Shown here piece by piece: positions 62,936 through 64,000 of a stretch of 64,000 bases of DNA (positions are counted from its first letter, which is position 1; every line of letters starts with the position of its first letter). The stretch covers positions 11,303,792-11,367,791 of the forward strand of contig OZ024788.1 in NCBI GenBank assembly GCA_964017065.1, given 5' to 3'. A model generated the notes under the pieces. That model had not been told where the DNA came from. It did no database searches and saw nothing but the letters and a program-made list of their open reading frames with translations. The translations under genes and the position numbers were made by a program. This DNA comes from Haliclona indistincta (taxonomy: Eukaryota; Porifera; Demospongiae; Haplosclerida; Chalinidae).

Positions 62936-63997
62936 TTATACATTATCAATTAAATTTAAAATGTCACATGCTACATAATCTGAGCCTACACCTAAATCAA
63001 ATAAATCTCCAACACTCTTTATGTCCTGACATCTATCTACTATGTCTTTGATTAGCTGATCTGATAAGCCTGAAAGCAACTCCTCTCCGACCATCATAGA
63101 AGCAGTACTTTGATTAGAAGGACATATACTACATCTATACTGTAGAAGCTGCTCGTGAAGCCTGTGTTGAACATGTAGAATACTAGTGTCATGGTCAGTA
63201 AATTCAGCATCAAAACTGACAAGTTCAGGGACAAGCTCTTCAGGAATACTCTCTGTTGTCTTGCAATCAACACAAGTACATTGGTTGGCACAGATATCAC
63301 AACACGCATGGAGAGGTGATGGCTTGGCAATCTCCAAATTGTCGGTAAAAACTGCCATAAGCACTTCCCTTCTACATTTAGATGAATTCTTACAATAATC
63401 TTTCATTGTACCACTGCACGTTAGCCTTTTGTAATATAATTCAGCATTGCATAGCTTTCCATCTCTTCCTCCTCTTCCTGTTTCCTGAACATACATCGCA
63501 ATCTTGTCTGGTGCACCCCAATGAATAATCTTGCGCACATTTGGGCTATCTAGGCCCATCCCAAAAGCGATGGTGGCTACAACAACTCTCACTACACCAT
63601 CAACTTGAGTAAATGACTTAACAATATGTTGTTGATTGTCAGTTGCTGTAGAGCCATCATATTTTTCACACATTCTAAGTTTATTCATGGGGATGCAATC
63701 TGATGGAGGAGCATATAAGGCATCCCGTCTACCGAGACAGCATACAAGACCCTTAAATACTTCTAGAGTATCCACATAAGTTCTACAAAATATGATCGTT
63801 CGATCTGCTTTAATACCATATGAACTTAGGTCATCGACTATTGGTAGAATTATATCATCTAAGCATCCCTGCTTGAGAACACTATACTTGATATTAATTT
63901 TGTTAGGATCTCGTATCACTAAGTAGCAGCCCTTCATATCAAGGGTAGATAATATAACTCGCCTCATTGTTACCGTAGCTGTTGCTGTCAGAGCCAT
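62936..63997 (-). CDS. RecQ-like superfamily 2 helicase, C-terminal part (runs off the window)
   Basis: 353 codons from the window edge to the stop at 62936. The visible start falls inside the ALTATAT motif III block, so motifs I-II (Walker A and DEAH) lie beyond position 64000. RTIIFCRTYVDTLEVFKGL is motif IV, VRVVVATIAFGMGLDSPNVR motif V and YVQETGRGGRDG motif VI. A Cys-rich zinc module follows (KCRRE, CCDICANQCTCVDC). RecQ helicases unwind DNA 3' to 5' using ATP. Only 46 bp separate its stop from that of the DUF6589 gene, and the pair is convergent. That spacing and the related fragment at 29825 suggest a transposon cargo helicase rather than a cellular RecQ. Confidence 0.85.
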   Translation of the reverse strand: MALTATATVTMRRVILSTLDMKGCYLVIRDPNKINIKYSVLKQGCLDDIILPIVDDLSSYGIKADRTIIFCRTYVDTLEVFKGLVCCLGRRDALYAPPSDCIPMNKLRMCEKYDGSTATDNQQHIVKSFTQVDGVVRVVVATIAFGMGLDSPNVRKIIHWGAPDKIAMYVQETGRGGRDGKLCNAELYYKRLTCSGTMKDYCKNSSKCRREVLMAVFTDNLEIAKPSPLHACCDICANQCTCVDCKTTESIPEELVPELVSFDAEFTDHDTSILHVQHRLHEQLLQYRCSICPSNQSTASMMVGEELLSGLSDQLIKDIVDRCQDIKSVGDLFDLGVGSDYVACDILNLIDNV

Positions 63998-64000
63998 TAT

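Noticed and set aside
1..64000. tRNA, rRNA or other structured RNA genes
   Set aside because: No clear tRNA box A/B pair or rRNA-like stretch was seen by eye; a tRNAscan/Infernal run would be needed to exclude them.

Overview
The window looks like nuclear DNA of an animal, most probably a sponge. This is an inference: AT-rich sequence, very short introns (about 50-300 bp), multi-exon genes with phase-1 extracellular-domain exons, a RING/TRAF-type/MATH protein, jacalin-like lectins, and many animal-type DNA transposons (PIF/Harbinger, TTAA elements, hAT-like, a DUF6589+RecQ pair, foldbacks). There are no operons, ribosome-binding sites or CRISPR arrays. I cannot name the species.

Layout. 0-18.5 kb: one intact TRAF-like gene (1288-3078) amid decayed TRAF copies, and five copies of a small secreted jacalin-like lectin gene. 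One lectin copy is intact (9879-10629), one has a frameshift (13243-13988) and three are dead. The intact copy has a 27-unit minisatellite directly upstream of a promoter that is conserved in all copies. 18.5-31.7 kb: gene-poor, with foldback elements, a TTAA element, a truncated glycosyltransferase, unidentified ORFs, and remnants of a RecQ helicase and a Mutator-like transposase. 32-46.7 kb: a cluster of small membrane receptors. It holds an Ig-FN3-TM protein on the minus strand (32097-34785), an FN3-TM protein on the plus strand with a tyrosine-motif tail and a 13-nt microexon (39899-41554), an FN3 gene fragment, and a signal-peptide exon followed by exon-like blocks that surround a 972-bp uninterrupted (CATC)n tract. 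Three copies of a composite foldback element lie here; one splits a P-loop NTPase (DUF927-like) gene. 46.8-49.5 kb: a complete PIF/Harbinger transposon with both genes open. 50.4-53.0 kb: an intronless membrane-anchored multicopper oxidase with one apparent frameshift. 53.4-58.3 kb: a four-exon secreted protein with about 27 EGF repeats, 22 of them a homogenised 120-bp array. 58.7-64 kb: a seven-exon DUF6589-family gene convergent with a RecQ-like helicase, probably an Academ-type (AcademH-like) transposon that runs off the window.

How it fits together. Two layers are visible. Host genes encode extracellular recognition or signalling proteins: TRAF-like, secreted lectins, Ig/FN3 receptors, an EGF-repeat protein and a secreted/membrane oxidase. 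Mobile elements have inserted into introns, promoter-proximal DNA and each other. The receptor cluster and the lectin cluster show the duplication-and-decay pattern of fast-evolving recognition families. Their function is not shown by the sequence alone.
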